Shown here one piece after another: positions 11,690-22,852 of a DNA stretch of 64,000 bases (positions are counted from its first letter, which is position 1; each line of letters starts with the position of its first letter). The DNA lies in NCBI RefSeq assembly GCF_040183065.1, contig NC_091117.1, positions 102,125,501 through 102,189,500 of the forward strand. Reading direction: 5' to 3'. Below the pieces are notes generated by a model. That model ran no database searches. It saw only the letters and a list, made by a program, of their open reading frames with translations, and had not been told where the DNA came from. The DNA is from Periplaneta americana (taxonomy: Eukaryota > Arthropoda > Insecta > Blattodea > Blattidae). The translations under genes were made by a program, and so were the position numbers.

Positions 11690-12135
11690 TAATTGTCAGT
11701 GAGATATCCGTATACTGAAATTTTCCCAAATAAATTATTGGCACCGAAATGTGTCTTTTCGTAAGCAAGATGATGAGCATTTGACAAACACATACAAATC
11801 TGCTCTTTTTAGTAGCCTATTTCAAAATAATTGTCAGTGAGGTATCCGTATACTGAAATTTTCCCAAATAAATTATTGGCACTGAAATGTGTCTTTTCGT
11901 AAGCAAGATGATGAGCATTTGACAAACGCATACAAATCTGCTCTTTTTAGTAGCCTATTTCAAAATAATTGTCAGTGAAGTATCCGTATACTGAAATTTT
12001 CCCAAATAAATTATTGGCACTGAAATGTGTCTTTTCGTAAGCAAGATGAGAATTCAACAAACACAAATCTGCTCTTTTTAGTAGCCTATTTCAAGACAAT
12101 TGTCAGTGAGGTATCCGTATACTGAAATTTTCCTA
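11690..12135. repeat. Minisatellite B, ~131-139-bp unit
   Basis: About 3.3 tandem copies. Each unit contains TGTCAGTGAGRTATCCGTAT, then CTGAAATTTTCCCAAATAAA, then TGTCTTTTCGTAAGCAAGAT. Copies are highly similar, pointing to recent expansion inside the element. Confidence 0.85.
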
Positions 12136-12216
12136 ATTATTATCTATCAGTAATATGAAATAACCACTGTGTAAATTACGTTACAAATTATGTGGAATTA
12201 TGTAAACACGTATAAC

Positions 12217-12384
12217 TCGTGTGTATTGTGAGGTTAAATCCAACCAGGTAGCCTGCTTTTCTCTTAGAGAACTTCCGTCAGTACTTTTATTCTGTAATAT
12301 GGATGCATAATTGCTGAGGAGTTCTAAAGCAATTCCCACTTCGAACTGTGAGAAGTTCGGTGCTCTTTTCTTTTTTTCTTCCAT
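12217..12384 (-). pseudogene. Myb/SANT-like DNA-binding protein, first exon
   Basis: The - strand frame from 12384 reads MEEKKKRAPNFSQFEVGIAL, then LELLSNYASILQNKSTDG, then REKQATWLDLTSQY. The basic start, the acidic/hydrophobic helix, the IxxNKxTDG segment and the W-L-x-L-T-S-Q-Y helix match the Myb/SANT-like (MSANTD4/zeste-like) domains that accompany PIF/Harbinger transposases and recruit them to the element ends. No continuation is apparent. It faces the transposase-exon candidate at 10990 from the other end, the usual two-gene arrangement. Confidence 0.6.
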
Positions 12385-12689
12385 GATTATTGAAACTTGT
12401 TATATGAAAACTGCGAGGATATGTGAAAGCAGTCCGACAAACAAAAACGAAGCGATAATTGACAGAGTGCGTTCGTTCGCTGTTTTATACGTGGTAACCT
12501 AGCGCTCAGATGATTCTTCTCAAGCGAGCGTATCGTCAGCTGACGGTACTGAGTTGATCGAGGGAAAATGTCGGTGCACCGCATCTGTAACTTGATCATT
12601 GTCAAGAATTAACCATGTTTCCGTGATTGCTGATCAACGGGCTAGATGATCGAGAATGGTGCACACGGCCAATAGTGTTTATATAGTAT

Positions 12690-12855
12690 TTTAATCATGT
12701 TATGAGTGAAACCATCGTGTGCTCTTGTGCTGCATACAACTGTACAAATAGTGTTCTTTTATCATTTATTTTCATCGTACTCCTATATAAATTCCGCAAG
12801 TGGAATCATGGTGTATAGATGTGCTACATACAACTGTACGAATCAACGTACGAAG
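12690..12855 (+). repeat. Reiterated THAP first-exon-like modules
   Basis: Two adjacent ~100-bp modules each contain a version of GCTGCATACAACTGTACRAA, coding for C-A-A/T-Y-N-C-T-N, the start of the P-like THAP domain. The downstream one (12808) is the working exon with ATG and splice donor. The upstream one (about 12715-12750) reads IVCSCAAYNCTN without an ATG. The inverted P-like copy holds four more (27530-27575, 29895-29950, 30000-30040, 30083-30130). Confidence 0.6.
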
Positions 12856-14802
12856 GATTCGGAAATTTCTTTTCACAAGTAAGTTAGTTACATATATTAT
12901 ATTAGGATATTGTAAAATCTGTGGTGTTTGGGTGAAGGGAGATAAGTCACAAAAATGAGTTCGGAGATAAATGAAAATTAAACTTGGAACCCTTATTGCA
13001 AATAATTTTCTACACAAATAAAACACATCAACTGCTTTTATTCTTTGATTTTTGCACACCCACTTGTATAATTTAATTTGTGTGTTCATCTGGGGAACAA
13101 AATTCCACCTGGACAAAAAAAATGACTATACCCCTTTACCCGAACACCACAGAAATGACTGAGAACTTTAGTACATATTTATTGTGTTAATAGAAGAGAA
13201 TGTTTTATAGGAGTAAGCGCAAACTTTCTTTTTAGGTTTCTATTGCAAAAGCCTGAGCTTCTCAGTAAATGGTTATCTGCTGTTAAACGCGATAAATTTA
13301 TACCATCAATTCACCACAGGTTTTTGTTCAGTTCATTTCATAGAATCTTGTTTCTGGAAGACTAATGGTAATAAATTACTGAAACCTGACGCAGTTCCAT
13401 CAGTTTTTAATTTTCCAGCCCATCTCACAAAGGTAATTACAAAACAAGTTTAAAAGGCCATAGCCTAGTTAGATTTTTGACCTTTAAATTAATGTTTTTT
13501 CTATGTTCATTTATTTGTAACTTATATTGAAGTACGGTACTGAAAGTTACTTATAACATAGATCCATGTCTATATTTTGCAAATCATAATTAAAATGCTC
13601 ATAAGTTAATGTTTTTTATGTGTTGGAACCCGTATGTCCACATTCAGAATTCTTACCACTTCTAAAATTTATTTCAGATTGAACAACCACCCCGTAGAGT
13701 ATTAAAGAGATCATTAGAATCAGACAAACATGAAACAAATGAAGAAAGTAACAGTGGTACTATTTTAATAAATACTGATCAGGTCGTAACAGAGCACAAC
13801 TATGCTCTTAGTCCCAGAAAAAAGTGTAAATTAATGGGAAAAGAACTGGAAAGAAAGAATGAACAAATTGAAAATTTAAGATGTCTAAATTCCACATACA
13901 GAAAGAAAACTCACAAACAAGAGGGTTCAATCACCAAATTGAAAGTAGCAGTAAGAACTGAAAGAAAAAAAATCTTGCCACTGAGCACACACTATCAGTC
14001 ACGCATGATAATTTTTCGGATGTGATGTTAGATATCATTTCTAGAGCAGCTGGTGAACAGAAGGGTGAATATTCTGATATACTTAAGAAGTTTGCCATAA
14101 CAATGCACTTTTATTCACCAGCTGCATATGAATATCTCAGGCAGAATCTAAATAATTCTTTACCACATGTCAATACCTTACGCACATGGTACAATACAGT
14201 AAGAGGGGATCCTGGTTTTACTCAGGAAGCTTTCGTTGCATTAGAGGAACGTGCTAAGCTTTCTTCTAATCAAATATGGGTTGTTCTCATGTTTGATGAG
14301 ATGTCAATTAAAAAGTGTAGTAACATACATAGCTGGTTATGTAGTAAAGCAAATTAGTAGAACGATAAATTGTGACACTTGTGAAGAAGCGCTTTATGAA
14401 AATGAAAACTACAGCAAGGAAATGTCATTTTTGTTGAAGGAAAATAATGGAGGCCTTCATATTCCATCTGAGGATGTGATAACAGTATGTCGCTGTCGTG
14501 AAAAGGCAGTTAGGTTATTGTTAAAAGAAAACAATGGTCTGCCTCCAAAAGGATCTTTGGCAAGTCAAGTGAAAAAATTAGTTCTGGACCAGCTCAATTC
14601 TTCAATACTTTTCCCCCAGTTACATGACCATGTTTTAGACAACGAATATCCCGAAAACCACATTTTAAGAATAATGTATCTGACAATAAATCTGTATGTG
14701 AAAATCAGATGTCATCACACTGCAAAATCACACAGTATTGCTTTGCACAAGAAGATAGTTAGACAACATCTCTCTAAATCAATTTTATTTATGAATCAAT
14801 AG
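12808..14802 (+). pseudogene. P-like/THAP9-type transposase, internally deleted
   Basis: Exon 1 (12808-12878) reads MVYRCATYNCTNQRTKDSEI and ends at GTAAGT; it supplies the first THAP cysteines. Exon 2 (13236-13432) follows a TTTTTAG acceptor and encodes the THAP remainder: [11 protein letters not shown], then after a one-base frameshift [11 protein letters not shown] and the AVPSVFNFP motif. Exon 3 starts at 13678 with a coiled-coil-like region (KELERKNEQIENLR), is shifted in an A-run near 13966-13972, then reads DVMLDIISRAAGEQ ... WVVLMFDEMSIKK. At about 14313 it jumps straight to the C-terminal domain (TYIAGYVVKQI, CDTCEEAL, IVRQHLSKSI), so the catalytic middle is deleted. The stop at 14800-14802 directly precedes GTGAGT. 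The order and motifs are those of THAP9/P transposases. Confidence 0.88.
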
Positions 14803-14944
14803 GTGAGTGCAAAATAAATCTGGTTAAGTATTTTCATACTATCTAGATATGGCCTAGTTACAATATTTTGATATTCTTGCACATATTCGATTTAATAATA
14901 ACACTTGATGCATTTCCTTGTTTATTGCAATATTTATTATTAGG

Positions 14945-15772
14945 CCTAAGCAAAATGCGCACAGTGTGCAAGATTAAGTTAATGTCCTAACTGGATTAAT
15001 TAAATATTTCAGGAACTCCATCGGTACAGATTTGATGAATTGTGTAAATATGAATAGGCCTAATCACGAAGACAAGAATTTTTAATTGACAATTTTAGCA
15101 TAACAGCTTAATATTTGTTGTTCACAAAGATGACGATTACTGAATGACAGTTCCAGTTTCTTCAATTATTTGTTGTTGTAGACTAGTACAGGAATGCAGG
15201 TGATTACGTTTCACTATTTATATTTGTTTTTATCCTTGTTACTCTTTTAGCTTATATTTGGTTGTTTTTTATAATGTACTAATAAATCTTAGTGTCTTTT
15301 GCGGTTGCGTTCTATCAGCATTACTTTTCGTCCGCTATTTTCACGGCCGCAAGATGCACACAATGTGCAAGATTAAGTTAATGTTCTCACTCGGTTATTG
15401 AAATATATTTCAGGAAGCCCATCCTACGGATATGATGAATTATGTAAATAGAAATACGCCCAATTCATAAAGACGACGAAGATTATTGCCTGACAGTTGC
15501 AGGATTAATATCTTTGATCATTTGATGTTATACCACAATAATGCAGGTAATTACGTTTTACTATTTATATTAGTCTTTATCCTTGTTACTCTTAGGCTCA
15601 TGTTTGGTTGTTTTTATGTTGTATAGTAATAAATCTTAGTTTGTTTTACGATTGCGTTCTATCAGCATTGCTTTCTGTCCGCTATCGTCACGGCCCCAAG
15701 ATGGCGGCGAGCGATCGCTTCAATTTGAGTCCAGTCCTATCTTCTGCGTAGCCGGCAGTGTGGGGACTTGGT
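14945..15772. repeat. Tandem subterminal units and right inverted repeat of the P-like element
   Basis: Two related units, about 14945-15355 and 15355-15772, lie head to tail. Shared blocks include CAGTGTGCAAGATTAAG, GATGAATTRTGTAAATA, TTTATCCTTGTTACTCTT and GTTCTATCAGCATT. The outer unit is the right terminal inverted repeat. A further copy in the opposite orientation is at 18945-19150. A GATGGCGGC YY1-like core lies near 15702. Confidence 0.8.
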
Positions 15773-16539
15773 CGGAGCTAAAAGGAATTAAGTCAAAATA
15801 TGAAGTTTTGGATTATGCAACAATTTGAACAACTGATGTCACGCGCAACGAACGGTGGAAGAAGGAACTAAGACTTTTAAATATTATTGAGCAATTCCAC
15901 GAAAATGTCATACTGAGGTGAATTTCTTGAAATTGATGTAGGAGTATTTTTGTTGAAGAAATATGTTTCTTTATACCTTAAATCGCCTTATTTCGTAAGA
16001 TAATGTTTAAAATACTCTTTCTTTTAGTCTATAACTTGCTGCAGATCATGTCATATTCCAAACGCTTAAAAAAACACGTATAGATACTTATGTTTCGTGT
16101 CACAATTTGGACAGGTAAATTTGTTTTATTTCGAGCCGTATTTTTTGTATACTATATTTTGGTCTTTCCTTGAAGTAAATATGTAATTACTTGAAGTATC
16201 CTAAGATCCTAAATAACTTAAAATCATTATAATTATTTGTACTGTAAGTTACGGTCAGTCCGTCACAAGAAACATACAAAAACTCTTCCAAACAGCACAA
16301 TAATTGACAGATTAAAATTTCCTTTGGTATTCTGCGTTATTACTACATGACCAATAAAAAGTATTAGAACATTTTCTTCTAAAGTGATTTCGTTTTCGTC
16401 TACGGCATTGTGAGTTACTGACATGTCGCGCTCTCAGCTGTTATGTTGTTCATTCTCACAGTGTGCTTAGTTACTTGGAAGGCCTTGGTGGAGTTAAACG
16501 TGAACTGGTGATAAGTGTGCAGTAATTATACCTGAAAAA

Positions 16540-17627
16540 AGCAAAATGAGATTCAGGCAGCTCATTGGAGCAATAAGCAGGTCTCAATATTCACTGCTGT
16601 TGCTTGGTTTAAACAGGAAGGTGACAGGGAAGTTCAGAAGAAATCCTCTGCATTAGTGTCAGATTATGTAGCACATGACAAATAGGCTATGCAGTGAATG
16701 TTTGTCTACGAAAAGTGTTTTCGGAAATTTTGGCAATTCTTCCGAATATTGAGGTGGTAAAAATATTTTCAGATAAAGCAGCGAGTCATTTTAAACATAA
16801 GTAAACATTGAGCAATGTGACATTGCTTGCTCGCATATTTGGATTTAACATAGAATGGAACTTCTTTCAGTCACATCATGGCAAAGGGGCCGTGGATGTG
16901 ATTGGAGGCCAAGTAAAAAGGATGGCATGGATGCCTGCGAAATCGGGGAAGAAGATACAAAGCGCTACAGAATTTTGTAACATTGTGAGCAATAAAAACA
17001 TCCAAATTATTTATATATATTATTTTAATGTACCGAAGTACATATGATATTTCCATGCAGATATTCTGCGTCATCATACGATGTAAGAGTAATGGAACGG
17101 AGAAAAATTCTCTCCGGCGCCGGGATTTGAACTTCGTGATTTAAGATGGCGCTTATTCCGTCGGATCCCGGCCAACTAGTCACTCATAACGAGCATCTCA
17201 GCACATGTGTGGACTTTGGTCCTACGTTCATAGACATCTATGACGTAGTGCAGAGGGCGGCCACTAGAGGGAACCCAAGAGTTGGAGCTTAATCTGAGAC
17301 GATTCTGTCCGACGCCGGGGTGGCATCCGGTGTGGCTTAGTGAATAAAGAATCAGTACGTAGAGCTGAAAACCCGGGTTCAAATCCCGGCGCCGGAGAGA
17401 ATTTTTCTCCGTTCCATTACTCTTACAACCAAATTATTGTTAAGGAGGTAGCACAGATTGAGATAGACGAAGGAAAAAAGTATCTCGAAAAACGATTTGA
17501 ACATCTTGCACCTATTCCGGCATCTCATGGAGTTCATTACGTGAAAGTGTTAGATCCCTATGTTGTAGAATATGTACAACTGTCTTGTGAACAATCAGTG
17601 CGAAAGGTCCACAGGTTCCGTGTGTGA
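16540..17627 (+). pseudogene. Broken transposon protein with HGKGAVD motif
   Basis: Fragments in several frames: a Gln/Lys-rich start (SALVSDYVAHDK), a segment with SDKAASHFKH-like residues, then an open stretch from 16808 reading LARIFGFNIEWNFFQSHHGK and GAVDVIGGQVKRMAW. After the tRNA-SINE insertion the coding sense resumes near 17430 with QIIVKEVAQIEIDEGKKYL and ends at 17627. The WNFF-x-S-HGKG-x-VD-x-IGG block recurs in transposon-encoded insect proteins that I know only as uncharacterised; an endonuclease or transposase role is inference. There are multiple stops and frameshifts. Confidence 0.55.
17084..17426. mobile_element. Inverted pair of tRNA-derived SINE ends
   Basis: The two ends are ~50-bp inverted copies: TAAGAGTAATGGAACGGAG at 17084 and its complement ending at 17426. 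Each arm also contains a tRNA T-arm-like block, GGTTCAAATCCCGGCGCCGG on the + strand near 17377 and its complement near 17117. The + strand half (about 17330-17397) has a tRNA-like D-arm (GTGGCTTAGTGAATAAAG) and T-arm. It looks like two SINE copies fused head to head, or a foldback SINE. It interrupts the HGKGAVD gene. Confidence 0.65.
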
Positions 17628-18859
17628 AAATAAACTAAAGTTTGTTCAGATAACAAGTGACATATTGACAGTATTCCTGCAGTACATACTTGTTAGAATA
17701 AATAAGTGAGTCAACGAGTGCCGTGGAGTGCTTCTACGTGTTTAATTCCAATGGTTCAAATTCAATCTAAAAGTAGAACTCAACATTCTAATCTATTGTT
17801 ATGAACATAATACATAACAGCCATAGGCATGGGAAATATAAACTGTGATCTGCGTCACCTTATCGTAATCGATAAGGAGGTCAGTGCCAGATGATTAGGA
17901 ACGCGTTTGAATAGCGTAACATACTGTCTTACGCTGGGGAGTTGATGCCATACAGAGTGATAAGCGCTGTCAAGGTTGCTGTGACACTCTTATAGTCCTA
18001 AAATTAAACACCAATGCATATGGCTTTTATATACAGTATTTAATCACAGAGAAAGAACTATATATGTTATTAAGTAGGCCTATGTAATACTTGTATGTGC
18101 ATTAATGTGTGTCATTTAAGATGCATGGTTAAGCAAACTAATTTTTGTATTCTGGAAAACATATTATTCATTTAAATTAATTGTTATGTTAATTTACTAT
18201 TTATCAAGTTTCATATTATTTTGTACTATTTACGGTTCTGTAAGTGCAACTTCAGTTTATAATTCAGAGATGTCAGTCAGTTACAGAATGAGGTCAGTCT
18301 GTTACGCATCACTTTTTCGGCCATAACTCCATTACTAATCGTGATTTGGAGGTCGTTTTCAACTTAAACTGAAGATTACAATTTCCTCTCCGAACTATAT
18401 TTTGCAAAATTGTATCAGCAATGACAATTCAGAGAAATCTGTGTAGAACCATGTTCACCCGAAGAGAGAGTTGACATTTATGTCAGTCTGTTACACACAC
18501 TTTGGACGTAAATAAATAGTGTACTTTTCCTATTAAAGACGTTTATTTTTATTTGTATCTTAGGTGTACACTTCCCTCTATAAAATCCTGCGGTGACACA
18601 GTCTAATTTCAACCCATTATACAATTTAGGCAAACATTTTGCTGTCAAAGTGTACTGTAAATGTCAGTCAGTTACACGTGGAATTGCTCTATTTTGTCTT
18701 CTATAACATAAAAATATAATATTTGTGTTATTAGCAGAATATTTTTTGCTTCTACTGAAAAGTTGTCAAAAGTGACTTAATTCCTGTTAGCTCCGTCTAA
18801 TTCAATTATTACTTTGTTATTCTTACTTCCAATATTTACATTTCATCACAGTAAATGTC

Positions 18860-18860
<1 letters not shown>

Positions 18861-18904
<44 letters not shown>
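18861..18904. repeat. (AAT)n microsatellite
   Basis: About 14 AAT triplets. Confidence 0.95.
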
Positions 18905-19614
18905 TTTATGCATGGAATTCACTATTTAGGAAATCATCAGAAATCTTAGTTCGCACCCTGACTATAAATCATAAAAACAACCAAACATGAGCTAAAAGAT
19001 TAACAAGGATAAAAACAAACACATATAGTAAAACGTAATGATCTGCATTCCTGAAGCATACCGCAAACAATTAAAGATGTAATGCTAAAACTGTAAGTCA
19101 GTAATCCTCGTCATCTTTGCGAATTAGGGCTAAGGGTATGGGCCTATAGTATTTGAAGAGCACAGGAAAAGAACGTGCTTGTCCACTTTTTTTCAAAAAT
19201 GAGTTATGCATGCTATGAGATGCAGGATTCCATGTAGTTTAAAGTTATTAATCGACCAATGTGATAATGTGAATAGTCGAAGTGCTACAAGAGATTTTAG
19301 ATTTGGCGTACAGGGAAAGAACGTGCTAAGTCCTCTCACTACAGAAAATAATGTGCTCTGTCCACTGTTTCTGTGATTTAATTTTTAGTTTCCTTACGGA
19401 TTGGCATGCATGTTATAGCAGGAAGAAGGGAATTGGAGTAAAAATAATATTCCATTTTTTCATTATTGTTATAATGAGAAAATTCGTTCTTGTTGCATAA
19501 ACTTTATGTACAAGTATAAATCTTTTTAGTTTGAGAAATTCAGTTTAGAAGTATAAGTATTGTAAATTTGTCACTTAAATTTTAATATTATTATTAATAT
19601 TATTATATTATTGA

Positions 19615-21018
19615 ATGTTGAATACTTCATCTGAGGATGGAACTCAGAGACCTTCGACTTCTAACAGTGTTAAGAAAAAGAAAGTACGAGGGAGAATGAC
19701 TGCAGTCATGAAGAAATTAAGGGTTCAATCACATGAAGTAGGAGAAGACTGCAACTGTTAGTTAAAGTGTTTCGAGGAAGTAAGTGCTGAAGAAAGATCA
19801 AGTATTATAAGGCAATTTAATGATTTAGAAGACTGGAATCAACAATCATTACATATGACTGGGCTCATTACAATAATTCCAGTTTATCGAAAGCGATCAG
19901 TCATTACAGCAATGGAAGGACCAATAAATTGTATCTCCCAGAAGAACTATCAGTGAAAAAGATGTATGAAATGTTCAAGAAAAAATACCAAAATTTAATA
20001 ATTTCATATGAAACATACAGAATAATGTTCAACACCAAATTCAATATAGCATTTGGATATCCAAGGAGTGATACATGCATATGATAAGTACACAGCTGAG
20101 ATGGAAGTGCTGAATGCAAGACTGACTGAAAATAATTTAGATGGCAACATGAAGAAACAAGTTTTGGAATAAATTAATAAGATCACCAGTAACAACAAGG
20201 TCCATAAACTCAAAGTTGAAATATTTTATACCAGAAAGAGGAATGCTCGTTTAAGAAGTCGGAAGTTTGAAGAAACAGAAGCAATTTTCATGGACTACGA
20301 AAAAATGTATGCTTACCGTACATTAGTATCAATGATGTCTATTAGTATTACAGAAGGCACTTATCTGTTTACTCTTTCAATATTCATCAAATTTCAGATG
20401 AAACTTCAGTGTTTTTTAGTTGTACTGAAGATAATGGTAGAAAAGGACCCAATGAAGTCGTATCCTTTTTAAATCACTTTGTGACAGGAATAATGGACAA
20501 CAAAGCGGATATCTTGAAAATTTTTGTGATTCATGTTCAGGCCAGAACAAGAATTATATTGTTCTGAAGTTTCTTAATTATCTTGTGAACGAATTGCAAC
20601 TTATGAAGAGAATGAAACATTCGTTTATGGAATGTAATAAAATATAGGACTAACTAATACAAAAGCAGTAGCAGAACTTCCAATGGGTTGGGTGCGGATC
20701 ATGGTACAAGCTCGAAGTAAACCTACACCTTTTGATGTTGTGGTGTTCAATCAAGATATGATGGGAAGTTGGGAGTCATTTCTGCAGAAGAAATATTTGA
20801 GGAAATATTCATTTCTCACAAGGCCCATCAGAGGGGTAATCATCACAAAAGAACACCCTCACCTCATTCAACATCGTGATATGTGTAATGGAACTAGGAT
20901 TTCATCGGTGGTGAGAGCTTCACTGCGATTTCGAGAGCAGCAATCTGAAGAATACCCATGTCCTGCTTACAGAGGCAAAACACAAATTATTTTGAAAAAT
21001 TTATTTTATATCCGCTAA
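19615..21018 (+). pseudogene. GQNKN-type transposase, degenerate
   Basis: Pieces in several frames follow the same protein: a basic N-terminus (SSEDGTQRPSTSNSVKKKKV), a C-x-x-FEEVSAEERSSIIRQF block with DLEDWNQQSLHMTGLI, a coiled segment, a region around 20520-20650 that reads (F)CDSCSGQNKNYIVLKF-like and HSF, and a C-terminal stretch from 20683 (MGWVRIMVQARSKPTPFDVV, DMMGSWESFLQKKY, REVIITKEHP-like). The C-S-GQNKN motif and order match the better preserved copy at 35160-36210. Many stops and shifts are present. It is recognised as a repeated insect transposase family without a name I can defend. Confidence 0.6.
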
Positions 21019-21164
21019 TAATTTAAATATCGGTAACATTATTTCTAACAAAGAAACTTCTCTGGTAATGTCGAAGGAAAAGTATTAGGACCTCCAGATT
21101 TTGAAGGAATTTCGTGGACACGAAGATAGAGTGTTTTACACAAACCTTCCACACTAGACTGGGC

Positions 21165-21246
21165 TGTGCATTTTGGGTCAAAAGTGATTTTTATTGTTAT
21201 TAGGTCCTGTGCAGTTAGGAACAAAAGTGATCATTGTTATTATTAC

Positions 21247-21305
<59 letters not shown>

Positions 21306-21413
21306 GGCTCTGTGCATTTTGAGTCAAAAGTGAGCAAGTATTGGCCTTGTGCTGTTGTTTCGCACATTAATATTATAAATAAATAAAAATAAATAAATAA
21401 ATTATTATTATTA

Positions 21414-21458
<45 letters not shown>

Positions 21459-21497
21459 GTCCTGTGCATTTTGGGACAAAATTGCACAAAAGTGATC

Positions 21498-21565
<68 letters not shown>

Positions 21566-21730
21566 CAGGCTTTGTGCATTTTGGGACAAAAGTGATTTTT
21601 ATTATTATTAGTTCATATGTATTTTGAGCCAAAAGTGATCTTTATTATTATTATACCTTGTGTGTTTTGGGACAGAATTGATCTTGTTTTATTCTTATGA
21701 GGCCCTGCGCATTTTGTGACAAAAGTGATC

Positions 21731-21789
<59 letters not shown>

Positions 21790-21790
21790 G
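21165..21790. repeat. Compound minisatellite/(ATT)n array
   Basis: About eight copies of a ~40-bp core, TGTGCATTTTGGGACAAAAG followed by TGATCTTTATTATTATT, are separated by (ATT)n runs of very different length (long runs near 21237-21304, 21400-21459, 21499-21565 and 21736-21789). All nearby poly-Asn, poly-Ile and poly-Tyr frames are artefacts. Confidence 0.9.
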
Positions 21791-22278
21791 CCCCACTCCA
21801 CTTCATTACAGAAAAAGTTAAAAAAGGAAAGAGAAAATGTTTAACGTTATGTTATCATTTAAAGGTTTGTCAATCCCGTGATTTTGAAATTCTGAATGTT
21901 AATTCAAAATTTCTATACACACAATACGCACAAACAGACATACAAACACGTTTCCGGAAGAAAACAGCTTTACTTGTAATATTTAATCTAAAATTAATTC
22001 CTCCGTACATAAGAAGCACGTTTTTTCCCTGTAACTTATGACATTACTTTACGTAAATGTCAATAAAACTACAATTTTCAAAAATAAGGATGCAAACTTA
22101 AATTCAAATTCATTCAGATAACCTGTTCTTTCATACTGACTTCAGTGTTCATTAATATCTCCGTTAGTATCCATGGAATTCGGTTTCAAACTTTGAAATT
22201 GCTCTCCTGAAAAATTTGATAAAGTGGACAAAGCACGTTCTTTTCCTGTGCTCTTCATTTATTAATATAGTACAACTG

Positions 22279-22460
22279 TTATTTTTTGTTCGTTTCATGA
22301 TTATCTGATTCTAATAATCTCTTTAATACTCTGCGGTGTGATGGAACAATTTGAAACAATATTTTTTGCACGATCGTGTTTTCTGTTGTATTTACAGCTA
22401 TTGTCGTTAGGCCTTGAAAGTTAGAATTCCCACACAGAAACTTGTTCCTGGAGAAACAAT
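22279..22460 (-). pseudogene. P-like transposase exon 3 start, inverted copy
   Basis: The - strand reads HRRVLKRLLESDNHETNKK, which aligns with PRRVLKRSLESDKHETNEE at 13690 of the first P-like copy. It is cut on one side by the GAAGAGCACAGG-ended transposon and on the other by the GGGGGTCC-ended one. Confidence 0.75.
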
Positions 22461-22852
22461 TGAGGGGGTCCGGGCAAGAAAGTGCCAAGCCACATTTTTA
22501 CACTTTTGAGATAATGCAAGTTGAATGTTTGATCAAATCCTCAACTCACAGAAAAAGTTAAATTTTGATTCTATAGATATAATTAATTTCCCTGCTATAT
22601 TTTTAATGAAAATATGAAATATATTTTACATTTTTTTATTGTTTTATATTACAAATTTATATTTTAATGTATAACGTATACTGTTCTGTGGCTTGACACT
22701 GTCTTGGTCAAAATAATTACTAATTATGTATGGTGTGAAGTTTTATTGACATTAGAAATGTTATATTTTCAACTATTATTTACCATTTTTAAGACAAACA
22801 AACTTGATATTAATTTCGTTACTTCTCAAAAGACAAACAGTAACCTAAAATA

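Larger units (their letters stand above)
10803..12670. mobile_element. PIF/Harbinger-like element nested in the P-like element
   Basis: The termini are inverted repeats, GCCCGTGTGCACCATTCTCG on the left and GGCCGTGTGCACCATTCTCG reading inward from the right. An ATA triplet flanks both sides one base out, a possible 3-bp duplication. Two PIF/Harbinger hallmarks are present as fragments: a short exon encoding MAARFDVLHG... on the + strand, and a Myb/SANT-like protein start on the - strand. The centre is replaced by two minisatellites. It is therefore a deleted, non-autonomous copy. Superfamily assignment rests on the Myb-like fragment and terminal style. Confidence 0.65.
9871..15772 (+). mobile_element. 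P-like (THAP9-type) DNA transposon, internally deleted
   Basis: The element is framed by long terminal inverted repeats of about 490 bp, 9871-10360 and 15285-15772, whose outermost bases are ACCAAGTCCCCACA on both sides. Inside is a THAP-domain transposase gene with introns, lacking its catalytic middle. A nested PIF/Harbinger-like element (10803-12670) accounts for ~1.87 kb, leaving about 4.0 kb of P-like sequence. The right end carries two and a half tandem subterminal units. No matching 8-bp target duplication is present; the right end abuts another element exactly. Such internally deleted P elements are non-autonomous, and in Drosophila some act as repressors; whether this one did is unknown. 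Confidence 0.75.
15773..18795. mobile_element. Degenerate DNA transposon with CGGAGCTAA termini
   Basis: Inverted ends: CGGAGCTAAAAGGAATTAAG at 15773 and CGGAGCTAACAGGAATTAAG reading inward from 18795. Near the right end a motif GTCAGTCWGTTACR recurs (near 18270, 18291, 18483, 18663) with a related copy near 16253, likely subterminal transposase sites. Inside is a broken protein gene with a WNFFQSHHGKGAVDVIGG block. The family is not one I can name. The left end touches the P-like element directly. Confidence 0.6.
19155..22256 (+). mobile_element. GQNKN-type DNA transposon with GAAGAGCACAGG termini
   Basis: The ends are GAAGAGCACAGGAAAAGAAC at 19155 and the same sequence inverted at 22256, with ATTT on both flanks (19151-19154 and 22257-22260), a likely 4-bp duplication. 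The terminal AAAGAACGTGCT motif recurs inside near 19317 and, degenerate, near 19348. It contains a broken transposase gene and a compound minisatellite. The element sits inside the inverted P-like copy. Superfamily unknown; the transposase resembles that at 35160. Confidence 0.75.
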
